A stretch of DNA of 64,000 nucleotides from Lachnospiraceae bacterium (GTDB taxonomy: Bacteria; Bacillota; Clostridia; Lachnospirales; Lachnospiraceae): the NCBI GenBank assembly GCA_017552715.1, contig JAFZOW010000061.1:1-64000 (forward strand). The letters run 5' to 3'. This document shows, piece by piece, positions 31,740-42,809 of this stretch (position 1 is the stretch's first letter; every line of letters starts with the position of its first letter). Made by a program: the position numbers and the translations under genes. The notes below the pieces were generated by a model that was not told the DNA's origin, searched no databases, and worked only from the letters and a program-made list of their open reading frames with translations.

Positions 31740-31979
31740 ATGAAGACAACACAGATCCTCATCGATTCCATCGATAAAGTAAAAGCATTTGTCAACGAGA
31801 TCGCACGTTTTGACTGCGATTTTGACCTGATCTCGGGTCGTTATGTCATTGATGCAAAATCCATCATGGGTATCTTCAGTCTGGATATCTCCAAGCCCAT
31901 CGAACTGGATATTCACGTGACCGATGAAACAGAGGCAGCCGATATCATGAAGGCGCTGCAAGCCTATATCGTTTCGTGA
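31740..31979 (+). CDS. HPr-like protein without the phosphorylatable histidine
   Basis: This 79-residue protein has the size and strand-helix pattern of HPr, including DAKSIMGIFSLDISKP, which matches the HPr segment around Ser46. The expected GLHARPA loop with active His15 is absent: the region reads LIDSIDKVKAFVNE. So it cannot pass phosphate in the PTS but might still be phosphorylated on Ser or act as a regulator, like Crh in Bacillus. Ribosome site AAAGGAG; own promoter and terminator make it monocistronic. Confidence 0.8.
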   Translation: MKTTQILIDSIDKVKAFVNEIARFDCDFDLISGRYVIDAKSIMGIFSLDISKPIELDIHVTDETEAADIMKALQAYIVS

Positions 31980-32000
31980 GATAAGACTTTGGCGATACGG

Positions 32001-32029
32001 AACGCCTGCTTGAACGCAGGCGTTTTTTT
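32001..32029 (+). terminator. Intrinsic terminator of the HPr-like gene
   Basis: AACGCCTGC and GCAGGCGTT form a 9-bp stem with a 6-base loop followed by seven Ts, 22 bases past the stop and directly before the convergent thiI. Confidence 0.92.
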
Positions 32030-32040
32030 ATCCTTTCTTT

Positions 32041-33225
32041 CTATCCCAGCTTCACCACATCCCGGCCGCTCACGGCTTTCTCAAAGAGCTCGTCTATCCC
32101 TTCCTTCAGATGCTCTTCATGCTTGCGAATGATCTTGGGCGAAGGTTTGGTCACCGGGTGCTTCGCCACCCAGATGGTGCAGCAATCCTCATAAGGCAGG
32201 ATGGAAGTATCGTAGGTGCCTATGGATTTGGACAGCTCCACGATATCCTGCTTGTCAAAGCCGATCAGCGGGCGGAATACCGGCAGCTCCTCCACCACCT
32301 CATTGGTGACAAGAAGGCTCTGGGTCGTCTGGGATGCAACCTGCCCGATGGATTCTCCCGTGATCAGGGCCAGACAGCCGCAGTCCAGAGCGATGCGTTC
32401 CGCGATGCGCATCATATAACGGCGCATGATGATGGTCAGCTCATCATGGGGACATTTCTCATATATGTATTTCTGTATATCGGTGAAGTTCACCACGTGC
32501 AGCCATACTTCCCCGGCATAAGCGGATACCAGCTTTGCCAGATCCTCCACCTTCTGACGGGCACGTTCGGAGGTGTAGGGCGGTGCATGAAAATACACGG
32601 CATTCAGCGCCACACCCCGTTTTGCGATCATGTATCCCGCCACCGGGGAATCGATACCGCCGGATAGCAGCAGCATGGCCTTTCCGCCTGTCCCCACGGG
32701 CATCCCGCCCGCACCGGGGATATCTACGGAATAAACATATATCTTTTCGCGGACCTCGATGTGCAGCATCACATCGGGCTGCTTCACATCCACATGCATG
32801 GAGGGAAAAGCGTTCAGCAGAGCCTCACCCATGCGTGCGTTGATCTCCATGGATTCCACGGGATAATTCTTCCGCGCCCGGCGGGCATTCACTTTAAAGC
32901 TGATATTCCCTTCCGGATAGGTTTCCGCCATATATTCCCGCACGCTCTCCTTGAGCTGCTCAAAGCCTTCATCCTCCAGCACCAGCACTGGATGAAAAGA
33001 GGTGATGCCGAAAACGTGCTTCAGTGCCTCCACGGCACCGTTGTAATCGAAATCCCCTTCCGTATCCACGTGCATACGCCCCTGGGTACGGTATACATGA
33101 AAAGAACCCTCCACCCGTTTAAGGGCTCTGCGTATCTCCTTCAGCAGAGCCTCTTCAAAAAGGGGACGGTTTTTTCCTTTGATGGCGATCTCGGCGTATT
33201 TGATCAGAAAAGCCGTAAGTTTCAT
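32041..33225 (-). CDS. thiI: tRNA 4-thiouridine synthetase ThiI
   Basis: This 394-residue protein has a THUMP domain (about 60-165) and a PP-loop ATPase with LLLSGGIDSPVAGYMI (about 180-195) and the catalytic Cys region PYEDCCTIW (about 340). It activates U8 of tRNA and inserts sulfur delivered by a cysteine desulfurase; no rhodanese domain is present, as in other Firmicutes. The cysteine desulfurase gene lies three genes upstream. Start at 33225 chosen for AGGAGAG; it overlaps the LytTR regulator gene by 4 bases. Confidence 0.94.
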   Translation of the reverse strand: MKLTAFLIKYAEIAIKGKNRPLFEEALLKEIRRALKRVEGSFHVYRTQGRMHVDTEGDFDYNGAVEALKHVFGITSFHPVLVLEDEGFEQLKESVREYMAETYPEGNISFKVNARRARKNYPVESMEINARMGEALLNAFPSMHVDVKQPDVMLHIEVREKIYVYSVDIPGAGGMPVGTGGKAMLLLSGGIDSPVAGYMIAKRGVALNAVYFHAPPYTSERARQKVEDLAKLVSAYAGEVWLHVVNFTDIQKYIYEKCPHDELTIIMRRYMMRIAERIALDCGCLALITGESIGQVASQTTQSLLVTNEVVEELPVFRPLIGFDKQDIVELSKSIGTYDTSILPYEDCCTIWVAKHPVTKPSPKIIRKHEEHLKEGIDELFEKAVSGRDVVKLG

Positions 33226-33935
33226 TTTTCTCTCCTGGTCTGGCACTGAAACATCCGGTTCTTCATCTCGGAATACAGCTGCTGGCTGATGGGGATGAAT
33301 TCCTCATTCTTCATGGTGGCCTGGTAACGCTCGATGGTTTCCACCTCCAGCAGATTCACGATATAAGAACGATGACAGCGGAAGAACATATCCGGCAGGA
33401 GTTTCTCCAGATCCGATATCTTCATATGCGTCACCAGTTTACGGTCCTTCAGCGTCAGTTCGATATCTCTTGCCTGACTCTCGGCATATATGATCTCTTC
33501 GTAACGTATACTGTACAGCTTGCCTTCACAGTTTAAGGAAAGCCCTTCCTTCTGAGCCGTCTTGCGATAGCTGATGAGTATGGCTTCCTTGAGCTGCTCC
33601 GGGTCCACCGGTTTTTTCATGTAACGCAGGGCTTCAACCTTGTATCCCTCCAGGGCAAAGTCCGCGGTGGAGGAGATGAAGATGATGTCCAGCTTCTCTC
33701 CTATGCCCCGGAGACGTTCTGCCGCCTCGATACCGTTAAGCCCGTGAGCCAGAATGTCGGTGATCAGCAGATCATAAGGCTGACCGGGCCGCATCAGGGC
33801 ATCCGTCATGGTCTGTATGTCATCAAAGGCTACCAGCTCATAGGGAATCTTCTCCTCCTTGAGGATCTTTTCCGTGAGCATGGTGTTCAGCTTCAATGCG
33901 GTTGCTTCGTCATCACAGATCGCTATCCGGAACAT
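33222..33935 (-). CDS. LytTR-family response regulator (second)
   Basis: This 237-residue protein has a receiver domain (acidic ICDDEA, Asp in LLITDILAHG, KP near residue 104) and a LytTR DNA-binding domain (FFRCHRSYIVNLLEVETIER, about 190-210). It sits between the hybrid kinase gene and thiI and overlaps thiI by 4 bases, so it is co-expressed with tRNA sulfur genes. It is a different protein from the regulator at 19614. Targets unknown. Confidence 0.9.
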   Translation of the reverse strand: MFRIAICDDEATALKLNTMLTEKILKEEKIPYELVAFDDIQTMTDALMRPGQPYDLLITDILAHGLNGIEAAERLRGIGEKLDIIFISSTADFALEGYKVEALRYMKKPVDPEQLKEAILISYRKTAQKEGLSLNCEGKLYSIRYEEIIYAESQARDIELTLKDRKLVTHMKISDLEKLLPDMFFRCHRSYIVNLLEVETIERYQATMKNEEFIPISQQLYSEMKNRMFQCQTRREK

Positions 33936-33980
33936 ATCATCACCCCCAATACCTTATTTTACCACAAAAGCCTGCCTTTT

Positions 33981-36032
<2,052 letters not shown>

Positions 36033-36033
36033 C

Positions 36034-37179
36034 TTACCTCCTGCTGAAGCGACGCAGCTCCGGGAGCAGTTCCTCCAGAGCCGACAGGGTTTCTCTGACC
36101 TCCTCCTCCGTGGTAAAGCGGGAGAAGGAAAAACGAAGTGTTCCTTCCAGCATCTCCTTCGAAAGCCCCATGGCCTGAAGGGTACGTGAAGGTTCCGGTT
36201 TATGGGTAGCACAGGCACTTCCCGCCGAAACGAAGATCTCTTTTTCCTCCAGGGCGTGCAGTAATACTTCCGCACGGACGCCGCCGAAGGATGCACTCAG
36301 CACATAGGGACTGGTATCCCCGCCGTTGATCTGTACATTTTCAAGCTTTTCAAGCCCTTCCGCGAAAAGGCTCCGCAGCTTCGAAACCCTCTCCCATTCC
36401 TTCGGTGCCTCTGCCAGGGCCAGCTCTGCCGCCAGGGCCATACCTGCGATGCCGGGCACGTTTTCGGTTCCGGAACGCAGGCCGGACTGCTGACCTCCGC
36501 CGTAGATCATGGGAAGCAGCTTTGCCTGCTCGGAGATATAGAGCATTCCCACGCCCTTCGGGCCGTGGAATTTGTGGGCACTCACACTCAGCAGATCGAT
36601 CCCCGCCTCCTTCGGACGTATCGCCTCTTTACCGAAGGCCTGCACCGCATCCACATGAAAGAGCACCTTCGGGTATTTCCGCTTAAGGAGCCCGCCGATG
36701 GCCTCAATGGGCTGACGGGAACCGACTTCGTTATTTGTATGCATCACGGAAACAAGTATGGTATCCTCCGAGACCGCCTGTTCCAGCATATCCATGCGCA
36801 CTATCCCTTCCCTGTCCACGGGAAGTATGGTCAGGTCAAAGCCTTCGGCGGAAAGGGTCTCCAGCGTACGGTATACCGCGGGATGCTCGATCTGGGTACT
36901 GATGATGTGAGTCCCCCGGCGCCGGTTGGCCCGGGCTGCTCCCAGCAGTGCCAGATTGTCGCTCTCCGTTCCTCCGGAGGTAAAGCAGATCTCTCCGGGA
37001 TTGCAGCGCATCAGCCCCGCAAGGCTTTCCTTTGCTTTCCGTACGTGTCCCTCAGCCACTACTCCCAGGTGATGCGCACTGGAGGGATTACCGTAATCCT
37101 CACAGAGTATCTCCTTCATACGTTCCGCCACCTCCGGCAGACAGGCCGTGGTAGCCGCATTATCCATATAGATCGACAT
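36034..37179 (-). CDS. Cysteine desulfurase (NifS/IscS-like)
   Basis: This 381-residue PLP enzyme has the Lys Schiff-base region SVSAHKFHGPKGVG (about 198-211), CFTSGGTESDN (about 65) and the catalytic Cys loop SAGSACATHKPE (about 324-335). It takes sulfur from cysteine. The same run encodes ThiI, suggesting it is the sulfur donor for tRNA thiolation (like NifZ beside ThiI in Bacillus). Its start overlaps the rsmE stop by one base. Confidence 0.93.
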   Translation of the reverse strand: MSIYMDNAATTACLPEVAERMKEILCEDYGNPSSAHHLGVVAEGHVRKAKESLAGLMRCNPGEICFTSGGTESDNLALLGAARANRRRGTHIISTQIEHPAVYRTLETLSAEGFDLTILPVDREGIVRMDMLEQAVSEDTILVSVMHTNNEVGSRQPIEAIGGLLKRKYPKVLFHVDAVQAFGKEAIRPKEAGIDLLSVSAHKFHGPKGVGMLYISEQAKLLPMIYGGGQQSGLRSGTENVPGIAGMALAAELALAEAPKEWERVSKLRSLFAEGLEKLENVQINGGDTSPYVLSASFGGVRAEVLLHALEEKEIFVSAGSACATHKPEPSRTLQAMGLSKEMLEGTLRFSFSRFTTEEEVRETLSALEELLPELRRFSRR

Positions 37180-37946
37180 TATCCAACCTCACTTTCCAGC
37201 ATGAGCATGATATGCGAAAGCAGACAGAAGCCCGCCGTTTCGGTACGCAGTATCCTGCGTCCGAGGGATACGGGCACGATCCCCGCTTCCCGGGCCGCCG
37301 CCACTTCGCTCTCCGCAAAGCCGCCCTCCGGTCCGATAAAGACCGAGACCGACGCTCCCGCTTTCGAAAGGGCCAGCTCCCGTATCTTTTGCATGGCACC
37401 GGCCAGGCCGCTCATCCCCTCTTCCATCTCGTAGGGGATCAGGGCCAGTTCGTCCTCCGCTGCTGCCGCGACGGCTTCCTTCATGGAAAGACAGTCCCCC
37501 AGCTGCGGGATATATGCACGCCGGCTCTGTTCCGCCGCCGAGCGGGCGATGTTCTGCCAGCGTTCCCTTTTCTTTTCGTATTTTCCTTTATCCAGCTGCA
37601 CCACGCAGCGTTCGCAGGCCACGGGTATGATCTCCGCCGCCCCCAGTTCCACGGCCTTCTGCACGATCAGGTCCATTTTATCGGACTTGGGCAGTCCCTG
37701 GAAAAGACGGAGGCGCAAGGGCAGCTCCACCCCCGCTTCCTTTACGAATCGCAGTTCGCAGAGCACTTCGTCTTCGGAGATGCTTACGATGCCGCAGCGG
37801 TATTCCTTATCATCGATGCCGTTGCTTACGGAAAGCTCCTCCCCAGGCTTCATCCGCAGCACGTTACGTATATGCTTCACATCCTCCCCGAGGATGCGGA
37901 CCTGCTTCCCCTGTATCTGCGAAGCTTCGACAAAAAAATGGTTCAC
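37179..37946 (-). CDS. rsmE: 16S rRNA m3U1498 methyltransferase RsmE
   Basis: This 255-residue protein starts at a GTG (VNHFFVEASQIQG) that overlaps the prmA stop by 4 bases; this is the expected RsmE N-terminus, so the longer in-frame start is rejected. A small N-terminal domain precedes a SPOUT fold with VQKAVELGAAEIIPV and the SAM-binding knot (FIGPEGGFAESEVAA, then LGRRILRTETA). It methylates U1498 of 16S rRNA. Order prmA-rsmE is widespread in Firmicutes. Confidence 0.93.
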   Translation of the reverse strand: MNHFFVEASQIQGKQVRILGEDVKHIRNVLRMKPGEELSVSNGIDDKEYRCGIVSISEDEVLCELRFVKEAGVELPLRLRLFQGLPKSDKMDLIVQKAVELGAAEIIPVACERCVVQLDKGKYEKKRERWQNIARSAAEQSRRAYIPQLGDCLSMKEAVAAAAEDELALIPYEMEEGMSGLAGAMQKIRELALSKAGASVSVFIGPEGGFAESEVAAAREAGIVPVSLGRRILRTETAGFCLLSHIMLMLESEVG

Positions 37947-38917
37947 GGCTTTTTCCCCACCACGCAGCGCCACTCGCCCTGTGCCTGCGTATCCGTCACT
38001 TCAAAACCGGCCTGCTCCATGGCCGCAGCCACAGCCGTCTCCCGGCCTTCGATGATGCCGCTGGTGATCACATATCCTCCCGCCTTCACATGCTTATACA
38101 GCTCCGGCATCAGGGGGATCAGCACCTCCGCAAGGATGTTTGCCACGGCGATGTCATAACCCTCACCCACTTTTTCCTGCACGGCGGGGTCATCGATGAT
38201 ATTGCCGATGATAAGGGAAAACTTTGCCGTATCGATACCGTTTTTATTGCAGTTGTCTTCCACCGCGGGCACAGCGCAGGGATCCAGATCCGTAGCCGTC
38301 ACTTCCGCCGCACCGAACATCAGGGCAAGGATCCCCAGGATCCCGCTGCCCGTTCCCACATCCAGAAGGCGGGTGTCGGCATTTACGAACTTCCGAAGCT
38401 GCCGTATGCAGAGCTGGGTCGTCTCGTGCATGCCGGTACCGAAAGCCGTTCCCGGATCGATATGAAGAACCGGACCCGTGTGCCCTTCGGGTACGCTACC
38501 TTCCTCCCAGGAAGGAAGGACCAGTATATCATCGATGGAAAAACTGTGGAAATACTGTTTCCAGTTGTTGATCCAGTCCAGATCCTCGGTCTCGGAAAAA
38601 GTCAGCTCTCCGCTGCCTATATCACAGTACTCCGCGGTCTCGGCCAGCTGTGTGCGGATCTTTTCCATGGTGGAGTTCTTCAGCTCTTCCGCTTCTTCAG
38701 CATCTTCCGGCTCTTCCAGGAAAAAGCTGACATAAGCCACGCCGTCATCCTCCTGGGGTTCGGGGGGAATGTCCACGAACATACGCTCCCGGTCCAGAGG
38801 CGTCAGAGGCAGTTTATCCTCGATCTGTGCTCCTTCCAGGCCGATATCGTACATATCGCTGACCAGGATATCCTCCGCTTCCGTAGTTGTCTGAATAGTA
38901 AAGCGAAACCATTTCAT
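37943..38917 (-). CDS. prmA: Ribosomal protein L11 methyltransferase PrmA
   Basis: This 324-residue protein has the N-terminal substrate domain (MKWFRFTIQTTTEAEDILVS) and a class I SAM fold with LLDVGTGSGILGILA (about 188) and DPGTAFGTGMHETTQ (about 158), both hallmark motifs of PrmA. It trimethylates L11. It overlaps the upstream glycosyltransferase gene by 4 bases and the downstream rsmE by 4 bases, so housekeeping and polysaccharide genes are physically coupled here. Confidence 0.94.
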   Translation of the reverse strand: MKWFRFTIQTTTEAEDILVSDMYDIGLEGAQIEDKLPLTPLDRERMFVDIPPEPQEDDGVAYVSFFLEEPEDAEEAEELKNSTMEKIRTQLAETAEYCDIGSGELTFSETEDLDWINNWKQYFHSFSIDDILVLPSWEEGSVPEGHTGPVLHIDPGTAFGTGMHETTQLCIRQLRKFVNADTRLLDVGTGSGILGILALMFGAAEVTATDLDPCAVPAVEDNCNKNGIDTAKFSLIIGNIIDDPAVQEKVGEGYDIAVANILAEVLIPLMPELYKHVKAGGYVITSGIIEGRETAVAAAMEQAGFEVTDTQAQGEWRCVVGKKP

Positions 38918-40893
38918 TTGCCGCTCTCCTCCTCTTCCCGGATCTTTAAGCTGTAGTCACTGCGGTCAAGGGAAAAATTAACATTGTAATAGGGATCCCC
39001 TTTAGCCAGCACTTCCTTCCATTTCTCACGGAAACGGGCACATTCTTTTTCATAACGCTCCGCCTTCTCACCGGACAGATCGCTGCCCCGGGAAGCGGAC
39101 TCGTAATGATAAAGCTCGCAGAAGGGTGTCCAGATATTGAGCAGCCCCCTTTCCCTGAGCCTTAAGCAGAAATCCACATCATTGAGGGCCACGCGGAAAT
39201 CTTCGTCCAGCCCTCCCAGTTCTTCATACAGCTTCTTTTCCACCATCAGGCAGGCTCCGGTCACTGCCGATACATCCTGGGCATAGCAGAGCCGTCCCAT
39301 ATAACCGAGGTTTTCGTAATTCACCTTATAGTGGCTGTGTCCTGCGGTACGGTGTGCTCCCAGGCCAAGAACGATGCCCGCATGCTGTATGCTCTTGTCC
39401 GGATAGTAGAGCTTTGCTCCTACAGCTCCCACGTCCTTGCGCTCGGCATACATCAGAAGCTCCTCCAGCCAGTTTAAGGTGATCACTTCCGTATCGTTAT
39501 TGAGCAGCAGCAGATAATCGCCCTCCGCTTCCTTCGCCCCAAAGTTATTCACCTTGGAATAATTGAACTCTCCCTTATAAGTGAGGACACGGATCTTCGG
39601 ATGCTGCTTCAGTTCCTCATAATAGGCAAAGATCTCGGCACTGCGGCTGTTGTTCTCGATAACAAGGATCTCGTACTCCGGCCAGGTGGTCTTTTCCAGT
39701 ATGGAATCGATGCAGCGCTTCAGCACGTCCTTCTGCTCGCAGTTGGGGATAAGGATCGAAACCTTTGCGCTCCGCTCCAGCGGATAATGGATGCGGAAGA
39801 TGGTCTCGAAGGCCCTGGTGGATTCAATGCGGAAGTTCTCGTATCCCAGGCTGCGCAGATGCTCCGCCACCGCCCCTTTGGCTGCCTCGATGGCATACTC
39901 CTTGGCGCTGATATCCGCCGCCACGCTGCCCTTATGCGAACGCCAGTAATAAAGTATGCGGGGGATGTGAACGATATTCTTCGCCGCCGCCGTCAGCCGC
40001 AGGATCATGTCGTGGTCCTGGCTGCCGTCGAACTTTGTCCGAAAGAGCTCGGTACCGTCTAAAAGGCTGCGCTTGAAAACGGAAAAATGGCAGATGTAAT
40101 TATTGGCCCGCAGATTGTCCGGCGAGAAATCCGGCTTGAAATGCAGGGTGATCATATTATCCACGCTCTTTCCGTGGAAGGTGGTCTCGTCGCAGTAGAT
40201 ATAATCCGCATCCTGCTCACAGATGGCTTCCATGTAGTAATACAGAGCAGAGGGATGCAGGATGTCGTCATGATCGTAGAGTCCGATGTATTCGCCACCG
40301 GCCATGCCGAGACATACATTGGTATTGCCCGAGATCCCCTCATTCTTCTCAAGCTTTTTATATTTTATGCGGGGATCCCCTTTTGCCTGCTCCAGGCAGT
40401 ATTCCCCCACATAAGCATGCTCGGCGTCAGAACCGTCTGCCAGGCAGAGTTCCCACTTTTCGTAGGTCTGGGCCCGGACCGCCCCTATGGTATCCTTAAG
40501 AAAATCGATGGGCGTGTTATAGAGCGGGACAAGGATGGATATGGTGATATCCTTCGAAAACTTCCTTTCCCTCTGCTTCTTTGCTTCCTCCTCGTTCGGG
40601 AAGCTGGCGGTACCGTGCTGGGCACGGGCTTTCAGTTCGATCTGCTTGCTCTTCAGTTTCCGGGCTATCCCTCTGGGGCCTCCCAGATTGGAAATGCGGC
40701 TGAACTGGCGTTTACTCCAGTGCATGCAGACCCGCAAAGGCTTGGACAGCTTCCAGGGTGTGCTGTTCTTAATGCGGTCGATCTGCCTCTGCTTCTCTTC
40801 CGCAAGAGCCTGCGCCTCGGAAAGCCTGGTAGCCAGCACCAGGTTCTGATATCTTGTCTCTTCCAGTTCTTTTTCCAGTTCTTCCTTCGTCAT
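38914..40893 (-). CDS. Tandem GT2-family glycosyltransferase
   Basis: This 659-residue protein has an N-terminal coiled coil (about 1-45), then two GT-A glycosyltransferase modules. The first (about 105-340) has LVPLYNTPIDFL and a DHDD motif; the second (about 375-620) has ILIPNCEQKDVLKRC, LLLLNNDTEV and GGLDEDFRVALNDVDFCLRL. Double GT2 enzymes like this extend rhamnan or related cell-wall polysaccharides. It is cytoplasmic, without membrane helices. It overlaps both neighbours by 4 bases and lies in the Wzm/Wzt export run. Confidence 0.88.
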   Translation of the reverse strand: MTKEELEKELEETRYQNLVLATRLSEAQALAEEKQRQIDRIKNSTPWKLSKPLRVCMHWSKRQFSRISNLGGPRGIARKLKSKQIELKARAQHGTASFPNEEEAKKQRERKFSKDITISILVPLYNTPIDFLKDTIGAVRAQTYEKWELCLADGSDAEHAYVGEYCLEQAKGDPRIKYKKLEKNEGISGNTNVCLGMAGGEYIGLYDHDDILHPSALYYYMEAICEQDADYIYCDETTFHGKSVDNMITLHFKPDFSPDNLRANNYICHFSVFKRSLLDGTELFRTKFDGSQDHDMILRLTAAAKNIVHIPRILYYWRSHKGSVAADISAKEYAIEAAKGAVAEHLRSLGYENFRIESTRAFETIFRIHYPLERSAKVSILIPNCEQKDVLKRCIDSILEKTTWPEYEILVIENNSRSAEIFAYYEELKQHPKIRVLTYKGEFNYSKVNNFGAKEAEGDYLLLLNNDTEVITLNWLEELLMYAERKDVGAVGAKLYYPDKSIQHAGIVLGLGAHRTAGHSHYKVNYENLGYMGRLCYAQDVSAVTGACLMVEKKLYEELGGLDEDFRVALNDVDFCLRLRERGLLNIWTPFCELYHYESASRGSDLSGEKAERYEKECARFREKWKEVLAKGDPYYNVNFSLDRSDYSLKIREEEESGK

Positions 40894-42809
40894 CCGTTTT
40901 GTTCTTCCTCCAGACGCGGCGCATATCCGCTCTCAAAGCTTATGCTTACTCCGCACCGCAGTACCTGTTTATTTCTTCCCCGGCTTATCAGCAGTTCCGC
41001 CCGGTATCTTCCGTCGGGAACGGCACCTTCGGGGAGACGTGCCACAAATCCGCTCAGTTCTCCTTCTTTCTGACGGGGCAGGATGGCTGCCACATCAGGC
41101 CTGTATTTGCGGAAGGTGCTCACACGGTAAGCTTCCCCGTCTTCCCTTTTCAGGATGAGCTCCGTAACGCAGGCTCCGGCACTCTCACGTTCCGGTGCCG
41201 CCCAGCCTTCAATGACCCACTGGGCCTTCATTACTCCGTCTTCGTCAAAATACAGGAGCCGCCTCGCCCCGTCGGTATGCGCAAGGATATTGGAAGCCAG
41301 ACGCAGTTTTTTTGCAAGCTTTCCCGCGGGCTTTTTCCTGAAAGGCTCCGGCCCGCCGATCACGGACTCCTTTCCCCGCTTCTCGTATTCGCAGGGGGCG
41401 TTCACATGATACTCCACATCCAGACGCTCCTGTACCAGATGGGGACTGTAATAAGGATCCCTTGCATACAGCTCTTTATGCTTCGTATACAGACTTATCC
41501 ACTCCCGCTGCTGCCGCGCTTTTCTTTCCGGAGAGCTGTCCTCCCCGCGGCTGGCCGACTCATGATGGATCAGGACCGCATCGTTGCGCTGTATATTCCT
41601 ATAGCCCTTTTCGTAAAGCGAAAAGCAGAGCTCCACATCATTGTAAGCCACCGCAAGCGTTTCGTCAAAGCCCCCCACAGCAAAAAAACGTTCCTTCTCT
41701 ATGGCCATGCAGGCAGCCGTTACTGCCAGTACATTCCGGTCGGCAAGGTTGATTCCGTGATAATAGGAGCGGTCGTCCGGAAGCCCTCCCAGCTTATGCA
41801 CGGGACCGAGGGCTATATTGCTGATTCCGGCATGCTGTATCCGCGGTGTTTCTCCCTCCCCGTAAGGGTAGTAAAGCTTGGCGCCTACGGCACCGGCGTA
41901 TTCCTGCATGGCGGTGGCCGCCAGGATCCTCATCCAGTCGGGCCGGATGATCTCGATATCATCGTTTAAGAAGAGCAGCACCCCGCCCCGGGCCGCCCGG
42001 GCTCCGCGGTTGCACATACGCGAGAAATTGAAATCCTCTTTTTCATAGATATAGTCGAAAAGGTATTTCCGGCGCAGTTCCTCGATCTGCTGCCGTTTAT
42101 CCTCTCCCGAACCGTTATCCACCACCAGGATTTCGCAGGAAGGATAATCGGTAAGTCTTTTGAGGCTGCCGAGGACACGCTCCAGCAGTTCGGGATGATC
42201 CTTTGAAGGGATGATCACCGATACCGTTACTTCCTTCCCTCCGGGAAAAGTTCCAAGCGGATGACGGACCTCTTTATCCTGCGGCGGCTCCCCGGCATGG
42301 AAAAGGATGCGGTCCATATGGAAAACTTCCGCCCCGCTCTTAAGCAGTTCCTCCGTCAGTTCTTCAATATCCTTCTTCTCCGAAAGAAGCTCCGGTCTTT
42401 CTTCCAGAGCTTTCTTCCTGAGGGCGATCAGTCCGCCGAAATAAGGCAGGGAAGCATGGCTTTCCGGCGACCAGTCCGGCTTGAACCAGGGGTCGCTGCG
42501 GCTGTCTCCCCGCAATACATCCTCATCTCCGTAGATGATATGCACGGAAGGGCGGGACATAAAAATATCGGCCAGTTCCTTCATTGCAGGAACGGCCACG
42601 CTGCCCGCCTTATGAAAGACCAGATATTCCGCCTCCGGAAGCTTTTCCGGCAGGCCTTCCTCCATGGGCAGCAGGGCTACGCTTTCCGGAAGCTCCATGC
42701 CCTCCGTACCGCCGGGCTCATGCTCCGGTATCCACTGTTCATAGGGATGGGTCTGGCGGTAGAGTTCCTCTTCATATCCGGCTCCGGCCTTTATATCCCG
42801 TCTGCTCAT
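40890..42809 (-). CDS. Tandem GT2-family glycosyltransferase with C-terminal beta domain
   Basis: This 639-residue protein is started at the ATG overlapping the previous stop by 4 bases. The N-terminal GT-like half (about 50-190) has IIYGDEDVLRGD and WFKPDWSPESHASLP; the second GT-A half (about 205-460) has VIIPSKDHPELLERV, LFLNDDIEI and GGFDETLAVAYNDVELCFSL. The last 120 residues form a beta-rich module with YRVSTFRKYRPDV that also ends the protein at 42806. Likely adds sugars to the exported polysaccharide. Confidence 0.86.
   Translation of the reverse strand: MSRRDIKAGAGYEEELYRQTHPYEQWIPEHEPGGTEGMELPESVALLPMEEGLPEKLPEAEYLVFHKAGSVAVPAMKELADIFMSRPSVHIIYGDEDVLRGDSRSDPWFKPDWSPESHASLPYFGGLIALRKKALEERPELLSEKKDIEELTEELLKSGAEVFHMDRILFHAGEPPQDKEVRHPLGTFPGGKEVTVSVIIPSKDHPELLERVLGSLKRLTDYPSCEILVVDNGSGEDKRQQIEELRRKYLFDYIYEKEDFNFSRMCNRGARAARGGVLLFLNDDIEIIRPDWMRILAATAMQEYAGAVGAKLYYPYGEGETPRIQHAGISNIALGPVHKLGGLPDDRSYYHGINLADRNVLAVTAACMAIEKERFFAVGGFDETLAVAYNDVELCFSLYEKGYRNIQRNDAVLIHHESASRGEDSSPERKARQQREWISLYTKHKELYARDPYYSPHLVQERLDVEYHVNAPCEYEKRGKESVIGGPEPFRKKPAGKLAKKLRLASNILAHTDGARRLLYFDEDGVMKAQWVIEGWAAPERESAGACVTELILKREDGEAYRVSTFRKYRPDVAAILPRQKEGELSGFVARLPEGAVPDGRYRAELLISRGRNKQVLRCGVSISFESGYAPRLEEEQNG

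Noticed and set aside
36033..36296. N-terminal extension of the hybrid kinase by 88 residues
   Set aside because: It overlaps the desulfurase gene out of frame and is Arg-rich; an ATG with AGGAGGTAAG lies at 36032.
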